Shown piece after piece: positions 37,363 through 45,410 of a DNA stretch of 64,000 bases; position 1 is the stretch's first letter; every line of letters begins with the position of its first letter. The notes beneath the pieces were generated by a model. The model saw only the letters and a program-made list of their open reading frames with translations. It was not told the DNA's origin and made no database searches. This stretch comes from Thiohalorhabdus denitrificans (GTDB lineage Bacteria; Pseudomonadota; Gammaproteobacteria; Thiohalorhabdales; Thiohalorhabdaceae): assembly GCF_001399755.1 (NCBI RefSeq), contig NZ_LJCP01000008.1, positions 62,001-126,000 on the forward strand. The letters are read 5' to 3'. The position numbers and the translations under genes were made by a program.

Positions 37363-38676
37363 ATGCGCAAGGTACCCGCGATCATGGCCTCGGCCCTGGC
37401 CGCCTCGGGCCTCGCCCTGCCCGCCCAGGCCCAGGACAGCGCCGACCAGCAGCGGCTGGAGGAGCTGGAGCGGAAGGTGGACATCCTCTCCGAGGAGATC
37501 GAAGGCCAGCGCCGCGAAGGCCTCGTCTCCGAGGAGTACGACTACCAGCCCGCCTACGGAGTCGGACCCGCCGGCGCCAAGATCTACTCCGTGGACCAGG
37601 GCCTGTCCATCGGCGGCTACGGCCACGGCTTCTACAAGAACTCCTCCATCGACGGCGCCGACGAGACCGACTTCTACCGCCAGATCTTCTACTTCGGCTA
37701 CCGCTTCAACGACTGGATCCTACTCAACACCGAGATCGAGATCGAGCACGTCGAAGAGATCTACGTGGAGTTCGCCTACCTGGACTTCCTCCTTCACGAA
37801 AAGGCAAACCTGCGCGCCGGCATGATGCTGTCGCCACTGGGCTTGGTGAACGAGATCCACGAGCCGCCGACGTACTTCGGCAACATCCGCCCCGAGGTGG
37901 AGAAGCGCATCATCCCCACCACCTCCCGGGAGAACGGCGTGGGCCTGTGGGGCAACCTCACCGACACCCTGGAGTACCGGCTCTACGTGCAGAACAGCTT
38001 CAACGCCATTAACGGTAATGGTGAGTCCACCATCGGCGCGGGCGACATCCGGGGCGTGCGCCAGAAGGGCGCCGAGGCTCAGGCCGACGACCTGGCCGTC
38101 ACCGGGCGTCTGGACTGGAAGCCGATTCCGGGCGTGATCCTGGGCGGCTCCTTCTGGAGCGGCGACATGGGCCACGAGCAAACATTATTCGCAGACGGTC
38201 AAGGCCCCGACTCAGACAATCCCAACCCCCTTGGAAGCCCCGACGTGCACATGGACCTCTACGAGGCCCACGCCCAGTACAAGCGCCACGGCTGGTGGCT
38301 GCGGGGCATGTTCGCCCAGGCCAAGATCGACGACACCCAGGCGCTCTCCGACTCGCTCGGCAGCGGCGTGAGCGACACCATGACCGGCTGGTATGCTGAG
38401 GCGGGCTACGACATCATGCCGCACATCGCCGACCTCCCCGAGCAGTCGCTGTATCCCTGGGTGCGCTACACCGACCTGGACACCAACTCCGACGTGCCCT
38501 CGGGCTACCCCGAGGACCCGGCCCAGGACCGCGTCATCACCGAGGCCGGCCTGCACTACATGCCCCACCCCAACGTGGCGGTGAAGGCCGAGGTCAAGAT
38601 GTTCAACAGCGAAGCACCGGCCGAGGACGCGAACAACCAGACCGAGTACCTGGTGGGTATCGGCTATAACTTCTGA
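37363..38676 (+). CDS. Outer-membrane porin-like beta-barrel protein
   Basis: A 437-residue secreted protein. It has a signal peptide (1-24, ending AQAQ), a short coiled coil (about 27-50: RLEELERKVDILSEEIEGQ), then many alternating beta strands, and a C-terminal Phe (GIGYNF) typical of outer-membrane barrels. The AAGGAG site is seven bases before the ATG. It is the first gene of a possible three-gene operon under two Fur-like boxes, so iron uptake is suggested. The substrate is unknown, and it is not a TonB-type receptor (no plug domain). Confidence 0.82.
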   Translation: MRKVPAIMASALAASGLALPAQAQDSADQQRLEELERKVDILSEEIEGQRREGLVSEEYDYQPAYGVGPAGAKIYSVDQGLSIGGYGHGFYKNSSIDGADETDFYRQIFYFGYRFNDWILLNTEIEIEHVEEIYVEFAYLDFLLHEKANLRAGMMLSPLGLVNEIHEPPTYFGNIRPEVEKRIIPTTSRENGVGLWGNLTDTLEYRLYVQNSFNAINGNGESTIGAGDIRGVRQKGAEAQADDLAVTGRLDWKPIPGVILGGSFWSGDMGHEQTLFADGQGPDSDNPNPLGSPDVHMDLYEAHAQYKRHGWWLRGMFAQAKIDDTQALSDSLGSGVSDTMTGWYAEAGYDIMPHIADLPEQSLYPWVRYTDLDTNSDVPSGYPEDPAQDRVITEAGLHYMPHPNVAVKAEVKMFNSEAPAEDANNQTEYLVGIGYNF

Positions 38677-38703
38677 GCCCGGCCGCATAGCGGGCAATGC
38701 GAG

Positions 38704-38726
38704 CACGCCCGGCCCCGCCGGGCGTG
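38704..38726 (+). promoter_or_regulatory. Intercistronic hairpin after the porin gene
   Basis: A perfect 10-bp stem, CACGCCCGGC / GCCGGGCGTG with a CCC loop, lies in the 73-bp gap between the porin and the FMN-protein gene. No U-tract follows. It may limit readthrough or protect the porin mRNA end, giving more porin than downstream product. Confidence 0.5.
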
Positions 38727-38749
38727 TACCTATTGGGAGGATCCAGCCA

Positions 38750-39316
38750 ATGGCGAACCGAACGAGGCTGAGCCGGCTGCCGGCCGCCCTGCCCCTGGTT
38801 TTGGCGCTGCTGGTGGGCGGCCTTTCCGCCGGCCGCGCAGAGGTGCTGATGGGCAAGGAGGAGGCGCTGGCCGCCGGCCTGCCGGGGGCGGCGGAGGTGG
38901 AGAAGGAGACCCTGTATCTCTCCGAGGAGGAGCGTGCGGAGATCCAGGAGCGCGCCGACGCCAAATTGGAGAGCCGGCTGTTCACGGTCTACAAGGGCCT
39001 GGACGGCGACACCGTCACCGGCTACGCCTTCATCGACACGCGCACCATCCGCACCAAGCCCGCCACCTTCATGGTGGTCCTGAGCCCGGAGGGCAAGGTC
39101 CGCCAGGCCCGTGTGCTGGCCTGGGAAGAGCCGCCGGAATACAAGCCCGGTGAGCGCTGGCTGGCCCAGTTCGAGGGCCACGGCCTGGAGCCGCACACCC
39201 GGCTGGGCGGCGAGATCCAGTCCATGAGCGGCGCCAGCCTTACCTCCCGGACCCTTACCGACGGCGTGCGCCGGGCCCTGGCCGTGCACACGGTCAAGCT
39301 GGCGGAGTACCGCTGA
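38750..39316 (+). CDS. Exported FMN-binding domain protein
   Basis: A 188-residue protein with a signal peptide (about 1-29) and a C-terminal FMN_bind domain. The covalent flavin site is probably SGASLTS (about residues 160-166), where the fourth position is Ser where Thr is more usual, as in RnfG- and NqrC-type proteins. It would carry a phospho-linked FMN in the periplasm, attached by an ApbE enzyme that is not in the window. GGGAGG lies before the ATG. The next gene starts at the following base. Confidence 0.8.
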   Translation: MANRTRLSRLPAALPLVLALLVGGLSAGRAEVLMGKEEALAAGLPGAAEVEKETLYLSEEERAEIQERADAKLESRLFTVYKGLDGDTVTGYAFIDTRTIRTKPATFMVVLSPEGKVRQARVLAWEEPPEYKPGERWLAQFEGHGLEPHTRLGGEIQSMSGASLTSRTLTDGVRRALAVHTVKLAEYR

Positions 39317-39826
39317 ATGCGCTTCACCGTCACCGGCGAGCAGCGCAAGAACGACTTCCTGCGCACCGTGATCCTGCTGTTCCTCGGCTACATCCTGCTG
39401 CACTGGGTGAGCAACGGCGCCATGTACTTCCTCAACATGACGCTCACCTACGACTCGGTGGTGCACTACTACCTGGGCAACCCCGACGAGTTCAGCAAGC
39501 CCCGCAGCTACGAGGGCATGCTGGAGGTGGCCCACTTCCACCTGTTCGCCATGGGAATCCTGCTCATCACCCTGGTCCATCTCATGCTGTTCGCGCCGCT
39601 GTCGGACCGGGCCAAGCAGATGGGCATCTGGCTGCCGTTCCTGTTCGCCGTGGGCAACGAGGGCGCCGGCTGGCTGGTGCGCTTCGCCGCCCCGGAGTTC
39701 GCCTACCTGAAGATCGTCACCTTCCTGGGCCTGGAGCTGAGCCTGCTGTGGGTCATGGGGGTGACCATGTGGTCCCTGGCCACCAACCGGCGCGGCGGCT
39801 ACCGGGTGCGCACCACCTCCGGCTGA
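39317..39826 (+). CDS. Four-helix membrane protein, possible b-haem carrier
   Basis: I do not recognise this 169-residue family. Helices lie near residues 16-39, 73-93, 98-117 and 124-148. His75 and His88 sit 13 residues apart in helix 2, a spacing used for haem b ligands, and His29 and His73 are also in or next to helices. It starts directly after the FMN-protein stop. A membrane electron carrier feeding the periplasmic flavin is an inference. Plain structural membrane protein is the alternative. Confidence 0.75.
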   Translation: MRFTVTGEQRKNDFLRTVILLFLGYILLHWVSNGAMYFLNMTLTYDSVVHYYLGNPDEFSKPRSYEGMLEVAHFHLFAMGILLITLVHLMLFAPLSDRAKQMGIWLPFLFAVGNEGAGWLVRFAAPEFAYLKIVTFLGLELSLLWVMGVTMWSLATNRRGGYRVRTTSG

Positions 39827-39905
39827 GACGGCCACGGGCGCCAACCGCGGAGACGCGGAGAGCGCCGAGGGGAAACACCAGGGACAACGGCGCCGGGAGC
39901 GGGAT

Positions 39906-39974
39906 TGTGGGAGCGGCTACCAGCCGCGACTTCCCCTAGCTCCCGTTTATCGCGGTCGCGGACCGCTCCCACAG
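39906..39974. repeat. REPIN-like palindrome 1
   Basis: Two REP arms in inverse orientation: TGTGGGAGCGGCTACCAGCC at the left and CGGACCGCTCCCACA at the right. The inner arms also pair. The pattern matches the GTGGGAGCGG REP sequences common in gammaproteobacteria. Confidence 0.75.
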
Positions 39975-40018
39975 GGGCGCGGAGGACGGCAACGGCGGTG
40001 AATGCTGGGGTCAGGCTA

Positions 40019-40094
40019 TTGTAGGAGCGAAGGTTTCCGCCGCGACAATTGCCCAAATAAGCCGAGGTCGCGGCGGGCGCCGCCGCTCCTACAG
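40019..40094. repeat. REPIN-like palindrome 2
   Basis: Left end TTGTAGGAGCG and right end CGCCGCTCCTACA, with a CGCCGCGAC / GTCGCGGCG pairing inside. It belongs to the GTAGGAGCGG family and lies 44 bp from palindrome 1. Confidence 0.75.
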
Positions 40095-40162
40095 GAGGCT
40101 CCGATCCGGATTCCTGTTTGCCTGCTCCGCAGTCTCCGCGCCTCCTCGGTCCCCCCGGGAGA

Positions 40163-40933
40163 CTAGCTCCGCATCTTGTAGCCCGTGCCCAGCATCCACA
40201 ACGCCGCCGCCGAGAGCAGCACCAGGAAGCCCACCACGAAGGCGAAGCTGAAGGCCAGGGAGACGTCCGAGTGGCCGATGAAGCCCGCCCGGAAGCCATC
40301 GATCATGTAAAAGAAGGGGTTGAGGTGGGAGACGCCGCGCCAGAAGGCGGGCAGGTCGTTGATGGAGTAGAACACCCCGGAAAGGAAGGACAGGGGCACC
40401 ACGAAGAAGTTGGTGAAGGCGGCGATCTGGTCGAACTTCTCCGCCCAGATGCCGGCGATGACGCCGAACGCGCCCATCACCGAGCTGGCCAGGAACGCGA
40501 ACAGCAGGATGGCGCCCAGGTGGTCCAGGCTCAGGTCCACGAAGAAGATGGCCACGATGTAAACGCTCACCCCCACCAGCATGCCCCGGATGGCTGCGGC
40601 CAGCACGAAGGCCAGGTAGAACTCCAGGCTCGACAGGGGCGGCAGCAGGATGAAGACCACGTTGCCGGTGACCTTGGACTGGATCAGGCTCGACGAGCTG
40701 TTGGCGAAGGCGTTCTGGATGATGGACATCATCATCAGGCCGGGCACCAGGAACTCCGTGTACGACACCCCCGGGTAGACGTTGACCCGGTCCTCCAGCA
40801 CGTAGCTGAAGATGAGCAGGTACAGGAGGGTGGTGACCATGGGGGAGAACACGGTCTGTACCCCCACCTTCCAGAAGCGCATCACCTCCTTGCGCAGCAG
40901 GGTCAGGAAGCCGGTGAGGTTGAACTCCATCAT
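40163..40933 (-). CDS. ABC-2 type transporter permease (YadH-like)
   Basis: A 256-residue, six-helix permease of the ABC-2 family. It has an N-terminal cytosolic helix (LRKEVMRFWKVGVQTVF), the central FLVPGLMMMSIIQNAF block and LSGVFYSINDLP. It pairs with the ATPase just upstream, overlapping its stop codon. An exporter is likely, but the substrate is unknown. The ATGs at 40933 and 40930 are both possible. Confidence 0.88.
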   Translation of the reverse strand: MMEFNLTGFLTLLRKEVMRFWKVGVQTVFSPMVTTLLYLLIFSYVLEDRVNVYPGVSYTEFLVPGLMMMSIIQNAFANSSSSLIQSKVTGNVVFILLPPLSSLEFYLAFVLAAAIRGMLVGVSVYIVAIFFVDLSLDHLGAILLFAFLASSVMGAFGVIAGIWAEKFDQIAAFTNFFVVPLSFLSGVFYSINDLPAFWRGVSHLNPFFYMIDGFRAGFIGHSDVSLAFSFAFVVGFLVLLSAAALWMLGTGYKMRS

Positions 40934-41862
40934 GTGACATCCTCGGGGCTGAGCTGCTCGCCGGTGAGGCGGCGGAAAACGTCCTCCAGCGAGGGGCTAC
41001 CGGTCTGCAGGTCCGTGACGGCGATGCCGGCGTCCTGGAAGCGGTTGAGCAGCTCCACGGGATTGTGCTCTTCCTTGTCGAACCGCAGGCGCACCTGCCT
41101 GCCCTCCCGCTCCGCCACGAAGGGCGCCAGGATCTCCGGAACCTCCGCGCCGGCGTCGGCCAGGGTGACGCACAGGGAGCGGGTGGTGTCCCGGGCCAGC
41201 AGCGCGTCCTTGGTGTCGAGGGCCTGCACCTCGCCGTGGTGGATGATGGCGATGCGGTCGCAGAGCTCCTCCGCCTCCTCCAGGTAGTGGGTGGTGAGCA
41301 CTACCGTCATGCCCTCGTCGTTCAGGCGCTGGGCGAACTCCCAGAGGCTGTGGCGCAGCTCCACGTCCACCCCCGCGGTGGGCTCGTCGAGGATGGCGAT
41401 GGAGGGCCGGTGGGCCAGGGCCTGGGCGATCAGGACCCGCCGCTTCATGCCGCCGGAGAGCTGGCGCATGTTGGCGTCCCGCTTGTCGTCCAGCTCCAGG
41501 GCATTCAGCAGCTCGTCCAGCCAGCCGCCCATGTTCCGCACGCCGAAGTAGCCGGCCTGGTTGCGGATCACCTCCTCCACGGTGAAGAAGGGATCGTAGA
41601 CCACCTCCTGGGGCACCACGCCGATGCTGCGGCGGGCTTGGCGAAAGTCCCGGACGGTGTCGTGGCCGAGCACCTCCACCCGGCCGCCGTCGGGCACCAC
41701 CAGGCCGGCGATGGTGCTGATAAGGGTGGACTTGCCCGCCCCGTTGGGTCCAAGCAGGCCGAAGAACTCGCCCTTCTGGACCTCCAGGTCGATGCCCTTC
41801 AGGGCCTGGAGCCTGCCGAAGCTCTTGCGGATGCCCTGGATGCTGATGGCTGCCTGGCTCAT
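40930..41862 (-). CDS. ABC transporter ATPase (YadG-like)
   Basis: A 310-residue ATPase. Walker A GPNGAGKST is near residue 38, signature LSGGMKRR near 139, Walker B IAILDEPTAGVD near 158 and the switch His in TTHYLEE near 191. A regulatory C-terminal domain follows. It is the partner of the permease at 40163. The ATG at 41862 has AGGGAG upstream. Confidence 0.93.
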   Translation of the reverse strand: MSQAAISIQGIRKSFGRLQALKGIDLEVQKGEFFGLLGPNGAGKSTLISTIAGLVVPDGGRVEVLGHDTVRDFRQARRSIGVVPQEVVYDPFFTVEEVIRNQAGYFGVRNMGGWLDELLNALELDDKRDANMRQLSGGMKRRVLIAQALAHRPSIAILDEPTAGVDVELRHSLWEFAQRLNDEGMTVVLTTHYLEEAEELCDRIAIIHHGEVQALDTKDALLARDTTRSLCVTLADAGAEVPEILAPFVAEREGRQVRLRFDKEEHNPVELLNRFQDAGIAVTDLQTGSPSLEDVFRRLTGEQLSPEDVT

Positions 41863-42063
41863 GCAGGCGCTCCCTGAGGTTTCTGTTCGAGAAAAAGCGG
41901 ATATGCTAACGCAAAAGGGCCGCTGCGGGCACGGGCCCCCAGCCGTGCGGGCCGGGGGCCGGCTTGCGGGCCACCCGGTTTGGCCTTATGGTTGCACCCC
42001 CGTCAATCCCGAGCGATCGTCTGCGGGAATCTCCAGGCTAACGGTAACGGAAGGAGTCGGCTC

Positions 42064-42342
42064 ATGGCGCGCACGGTGCACTGTGTCTACCTGGGACGGG
42101 AGGCCGAGGGCATGGACCGCCCGCCCCTGCCGGGGGAGCTCGGCCAGCGCATCTACAACAACGTCTCCAAGGAGGCCTGGCAGCAGTGGCTGCAGCACCA
42201 GACCATGCTGGTGAACGAGATGCGCCTGAACCTGATGGACCCCAAGGCCCAGCAGTACCTCCAGGCCCAGATGGAGCACTTCTTCTTCGGCGAGGGCGCC
42301 GAGATGCCCGAGGGGTACGTGCCGCCGGACGAGAAGTCCTAG
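42064..42342 (+). CDS. yggX: Fe(II)-trafficking protein YggX
   Basis: A 92-residue YggX-family protein linked to protection of iron-sulfur clusters from oxidation. [19 protein letters not shown] (residues 7-25) and [10 protein letters not shown] are family hallmarks. The ATG at 42064 has AAGGAG nine bases upstream; a frame opening earlier lacks a site. It is usually next to mutY, but here mutY is 3 kb away. Confidence 0.95.
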   Translation: MARTVHCVYLGREAEGMDRPPLPGELGQRIYNNVSKEAWQQWLQHQTMLVNEMRLNLMDPKAQQYLQAQMEHFFFGEGAEMPEGYVPPDEKS

Positions 42343-42387
42343 CCAGTCGGTCGGCGAAGCCCACTCCCGGCATCGTAAAGCGGCGCC

Positions 42388-42469
42388 GTGGGAGCCCGCT
42401 TCAGCGGGCGATCCCAGACCGGGCCCTTATCCTCTCTACTGCGGTCTGCCCGCTAAAGCGGGCTCCTAC
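42388..42469. repeat. REPIN-like palindrome 3
   Basis: GTGGGAGCCCGCTTCAGCGG and its inverted partner CCGCTAAAGCGGGCTCCTAC flank a short unrelated loop. It lies between the convergent yggX and hemF genes. Confidence 0.78.
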
Positions 42470-42512
42470 GGGAGGAACGGGCATCGGCGGGAGCCGCCCC
42501 TGCGGCTAGCCG

Positions 42513-43424
42513 CTACCCCTTCTCCCCCACCCAGTCCCGGGGCTTCAGGAACCGCTCCTGCAGCTCCGCCTCGGGGCTGCCCGGCTCCGGGCGCCAGTCG
42601 TACTGCCAGGCGGCGAGGGGCGGCATGGACATGAGGATGCTCTCCGTGCGGCCCCCGCTCTGCAGACCGAACAGGGTGCCCCGGTCGTAGACCAGGTTGA
42701 ACTCCACGTAGCGCCCCCGCCGCATGAGCTGGAACTGCCGCTCGCGCTCGCCGTAGGCGGTGTCCCGGCGCCGCTCGGCGATGGGCCGGTAGGCCGGCAG
42801 GAAGGCGTCCCCCACCGCCCGGGTGAAGCCGAAGGTCTGCTCCCAGCCGTCGTTCAGGTCGTCGTAGAAGATCCCGCCCACGCCGCGCATCTCGCCGCGG
42901 TGCTTGATGGTGAAGTAATCGTCGCACCACGCCTTGAAGCGGGGGTAATAGTCGGGGTCGTAGCCGTCGCAGGCGTCCTTCAGGGTACGGTGGAAGTGCG
43001 CGGCGTCCTCCTCGAAGCCGTAATACGGGGTCAGGTCCGCCCCGCCACCGAACCACCAGGCGGTACCGGCATCGAAGAAGCGCACGTTCATGTGCACCGT
43101 GGGCACGTAGGGATTGCGGGGATGGAGCACCAGCGAGACCCCGGTGGCCAGGAAGGGCTGACCGGCCAGCTCGGGCCTGCGGGCGCTGGCGGACTCGGGC
43201 AGTCGGTCGCCGTGGACGGCGGAGAAGTTGACCCCCCCGCGCTCGATGAGGTTGCCCTCCTCGATGACCCGGGTGCGGCCTCCGCCCCCGCCCTCGCGGT
43301 CCCAGGCGTCCTCGCGGAAGGCGGCTCCGCCGTCCAGGGCCTCCAGGTCGGCGCAGATGCGGTCCTGGAGGTCCCGCATGTAGGCCTGCACCATCTCCGC
43401 CCGCGTCTGGTCACCTTCGCCCAA
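42513..43424 (-). CDS. hemF: Oxygen-dependent coproporphyrinogen III oxidase
   Basis: Makes protoporphyrinogen IX for haem using O2; 303 residues. Active-site blocks [17 protein letters not shown] and [23 protein letters not shown] are intact, so the organism makes haem aerobically. The start is TTG at 43424, chosen because AGGAGAGG lies directly upstream. Confidence 0.94.
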   Translation of the reverse strand: MGEGDQTRAEMVQAYMRDLQDRICADLEALDGGAAFREDAWDREGGGGGRTRVIEEGNLIERGGVNFSAVHGDRLPESASARRPELAGQPFLATGVSLVLHPRNPYVPTVHMNVRFFDAGTAWWFGGGADLTPYYGFEEDAAHFHRTLKDACDGYDPDYYPRFKAWCDDYFTIKHRGEMRGVGGIFYDDLNDGWEQTFGFTRAVGDAFLPAYRPIAERRRDTAYGERERQFQLMRRGRYVEFNLVYDRGTLFGLQSGGRTESILMSMPPLAAWQYDWRPEPGSPEAELQERFLKPRDWVGEKG

Positions 43425-43567
43425 TCGCCTCTCCTGTTCCTTGGAAGTCCGTAAAAGCCATGCAAGGCCCCGCCTTGGGGTCTAAAATAGGGTTTCGAAA
43501 TTGGCAGCACCCGGCCCCGGCCAACGTCCGCCGGGGCGGGCGACGCAACCCAAGGAGCCGCATCCCT

Positions 43568-43882
43568 ATGCCGGAGAACGACCGCCCCACCGCCGCGGAG
43601 TGGGCCAAGCGCGCCGAGGAGGACCTAGCCGGCGTCACCGACGACCTTCGCTTCCTGGTGGAGGAGATCCTGGAGCCGCTGATCCAGTCCCAGAACGAGC
43701 GCCAGTGGGACGATGACGCCCGGGTCATCTACGAGGCCTCCGGGCGCCTCGGCCGGGCCGCCAACATCGCCGCGGAGATCGGCGGCATCTGGGAGTACCT
43801 GCAGGGGGAGGTGCAGCGCGCCGAGGACCAGTCTTCCTCTTCCTCCTCCGGCTCCGGCTCCGGCAACGGCTTCACCCACTGA
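43568..43882 (+). CDS. Small hypothetical protein, 104 residues
   Basis: I do not recognise this gene. It encodes an acidic, helical protein (DDLRFLVEEILEPLIQSQNERQWDDDARVIYEA near residues 20-50) that ends in a Ser/Gly-rich tail. It has no signal peptide or membrane segment. The ATG at 43568 follows AAGGAG by 11 bases. It is divergent from hemF. A REPIN-like palindrome follows. Confidence 0.7.
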   Translation: MPENDRPTAAEWAKRAEEDLAGVTDDLRFLVEEILEPLIQSQNERQWDDDARVIYEASGRLGRAANIAAEIGGIWEYLQGEVQRAEDQSSSSSSGSGSGNGFTH

Positions 43883-43914
43883 CGCCGAACCGTCGCTTAG
43901 GCCCTGCCCCTTGC

Positions 43915-43982
43915 CAGGAGCGGCCCCCGGTCGCGACGGCCTGTCCTGCCTCTCTGGTCGAGGCTGGTAGCCGCTCCCACAG
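43915..43982. repeat. REPIN-like palindrome 4
   Basis: CAGGAGCGGCCCCCGGTCGC at the left pairs with GGTAGCCGCTCCCACAG at the right, with a degenerate middle. It lies 36 bp before the thiG stop codon, at the tail-to-tail end of two genes. Confidence 0.65.
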
Positions 43983-44018
43983 GGCGGCTCCGAGCCCCCA
44001 GGCCCCGGAAAAGCTGTA

Positions 44019-44804
44019 TTAGAAAAAGGTCCCGTCCAGCGGCGAGGAGGCGGAGCCGTAGAGCCGCTTGCTCATGCGCCCCGCCAGGTAGGCGTTGCGG
44101 CCGGCCTCCACGCCCTGGCGCATGGCCGTGGCCATGCGCACCGGATCCCCCGCCTCCGCGATGGCGGTGTTGAGGAGTACCCCGTCGCACCCCAGCTCCA
44201 GGGCCACCGCCACGTCCGAGGCGGTGCCCACCCCCGCATCCACCAGGATCGGCACGTTGGCCTGCTCCAGGATGATGCGCAGGTTGTAGCGGTTCTGGAT
44301 CCCCAGGCCGGAGCCGATGGGCGCGGCCAGGGGCATAACCGCGGCGCAGCCCATCTCCTCGAAGCGCTTGCAGGCGATAGGGTCGTCCATGGTGTAGACC
44401 ATCACCTGGAAGCCCTCCGCGATCAGAGTCTCCGCGGCCTTGGCCGTTTCCCACAGGTCGGGATACAGGGTCTTCTCGTCGCCGAGCACCTCCAGCTTCA
44501 CCAGGTCCCAGCCGCCCAGCTCGCGGGCCAGCCGGCAGGTGCGCACGGCGTCCTCGGCGGTAAAGCACCCCGCCGTGTTGGGCAGGATGGTGTAACGGGC
44601 CGGGTCGAGGTAGTCGAGGAGATTGGCCTCGTCCGCCTGCTGGCCGATGTTGGTGCGGCGCACCGCCACGGTGACGATCTCTGCGCCGCTCGCCTCCACG
44701 GCCGCCCGGGTCTGCTCCAGGTCGGCGTACTTGCCGGTTCCCACCAGCAGCCGGGAGTAGAACTCCCGGCCGGCGATGATCAGGGGATCGCTGCTCTGCG
44801 TCAT
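44019..44804 (-). CDS. thiG: Thiazole synthase
   Basis: A 261-residue TIM barrel making the thiazole of thiamin from DXP, dehydroglycine and ThiS thiocarboxylate. The Schiff-base lysine region is [15 protein letters not shown], and [20 protein letters not shown] holds the phosphate site. It lies 52 bp after thiS. Confidence 0.95.
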   Translation of the reverse strand: MTQSSDPLIIAGREFYSRLLVGTGKYADLEQTRAAVEASGAEIVTVAVRRTNIGQQADEANLLDYLDPARYTILPNTAGCFTAEDAVRTCRLARELGGWDLVKLEVLGDEKTLYPDLWETAKAAETLIAEGFQVMVYTMDDPIACKRFEEMGCAAVMPLAAPIGSGLGIQNRYNLRIILEQANVPILVDAGVGTASDVAVALELGCDGVLLNTAIAEAGDPVRMATAMRQGVEAGRNAYLAGRMSKRLYGSASSPLDGTFF

Positions 44805-44856
44805 GACGCTGTTCGCTCGGGTATTGGGTTCAAAGGCGGATTGGTGGGTAGCGGGC

Positions 44857-45063
44857 TCAGCGGGCCCCGCCCCCTATCGCGCGGACCACCTCCACGCGGT
44901 CCCCTTCCTCCAGGACGTGCCCGGCATGCGTGCTGCGGGGCACCACCTCGTGGTTCACCTCCACGGCCACGCCCTGGGGGTCCAGGCCCAGCTCCTCGAC
45001 CAGGGCACGCAGGGTGCTGCCCTCGGTAACGGTCCGGGCTTCCCCGTTCACCCAGATCTCCAT
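44857..45063 (-). CDS. thiS: Sulfur carrier protein ThiS
   Basis: A 68-residue ubiquitin-like sulfur carrier with the family core [33 protein letters not shown]. ThiF adenylates the C-terminal Gly-Gly. Here the predicted chain continues past the GG pair as GAR, so processing may be needed or another end is used. The ATG at 45063 has GAGGGAG upstream. I saw no TPP riboswitch between it and the tRNA. Confidence 0.9.
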   Translation of the reverse strand: MEIWVNGEARTVTEGSTLRALVEELGLDPQGVAVEVNHEVVPRSTHAGHVLEEGDRVEVVRAIGGGAR

Positions 45064-45206
45064 GCATCCACTCCCTCGGCGGCGGTTTCGCGACGGGGCC
45101 GCGCGCCCGGCCCGGTTCCCCGGCATCCGGGAACGTGATCGGGAACGGCGCGCCGCGGCCACCCGAAAGGATATCAGACCCGTCCGGACGCCGGCAGGCC
45201 GGCCGG

Positions 45207-45234
45207 TTGCGTCTGGCGCGCAGCATGGTACATT
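45207..45234 (+). promoter_or_regulatory. Possible promoter of tRNA-Gly
   Basis: TTGCGT (45207-45212), a 16-base spacer and TACATT (45229-45234), 48 bases before the tRNA. Each hexamer matches 4 of 6 positions. Confidence 0.4.
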
Positions 45235-45281
45235 GTTGTTGTCTTGAAGGGAGGACGCCCCGGCGCCTTCCGGAGGACAGC

Positions 45282-45355
45282 GCGGGTGTAGTTCAATGGT
45301 AGAACCCCAGCTTCCCAAGCTGGTGATGTGGGTTCGATTCCCATCACCCGCTCCA
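45282..45355 (+). tRNA. tRNA-Gly (anticodon CCC)
   Basis: A cloverleaf: acceptor GCGGGTG / CACCCGC, D arm GTTCAATGGTAGAAC, anticodon stem CCAGC / GCTGG with loop TTCCCAA, T arm GGTTCGATTCC, and encoded CCA. It reads GGG codons. Length 74 nt. Confidence 0.97.
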
Positions 45356-45370
45356 GTTCCGAACCCCGAA

Positions 45371-45393
45371 GCGGCCATCCGGCCGCTTTTTTT
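45371..45393 (+). terminator. Rho-independent terminator after tRNA-Gly
   Basis: Stem GCGGCC / GGCCGC with loop ATCC, followed by seven T. It ends 18 bases before the mutY start, so mutY probably has its own start or relies on readthrough. Confidence 0.93.
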
Positions 45394-45410
45394 ACGCCCG
45401 GTAACCCGCC

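Larger units (their letters stand above)
39843..40150. repeat. Inverted-repeat element with 9-base units, copy C, with nested palindromes
   Basis: The left arm AACCGCGGAGACGCGGAGA (39843 on) and the right arm ending CTCCGCGCCTCCTCGGT are inverted copies built from CGCGGAGA-type units. The design is like copies A and B but the unit differs. Inside lie two REP-like palindromes (39906-39974 and 40019-40094). Together these account for nearly all of the 336-bp gap 39827-40162. Confidence 0.65.

Noticed and set aside
41920-41965. GC-rich inverted repeat ahead of yggX as a terminator
   Set aside because: It lies between divergent starts, has no U-tract, and is a loose pairing of G and C runs.
45064-45281. 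A TPP riboswitch ahead of thiS
   Set aside because: The conserved CTGAGA and ACCTGA-type elements are not present in the gap on the thiS strand.
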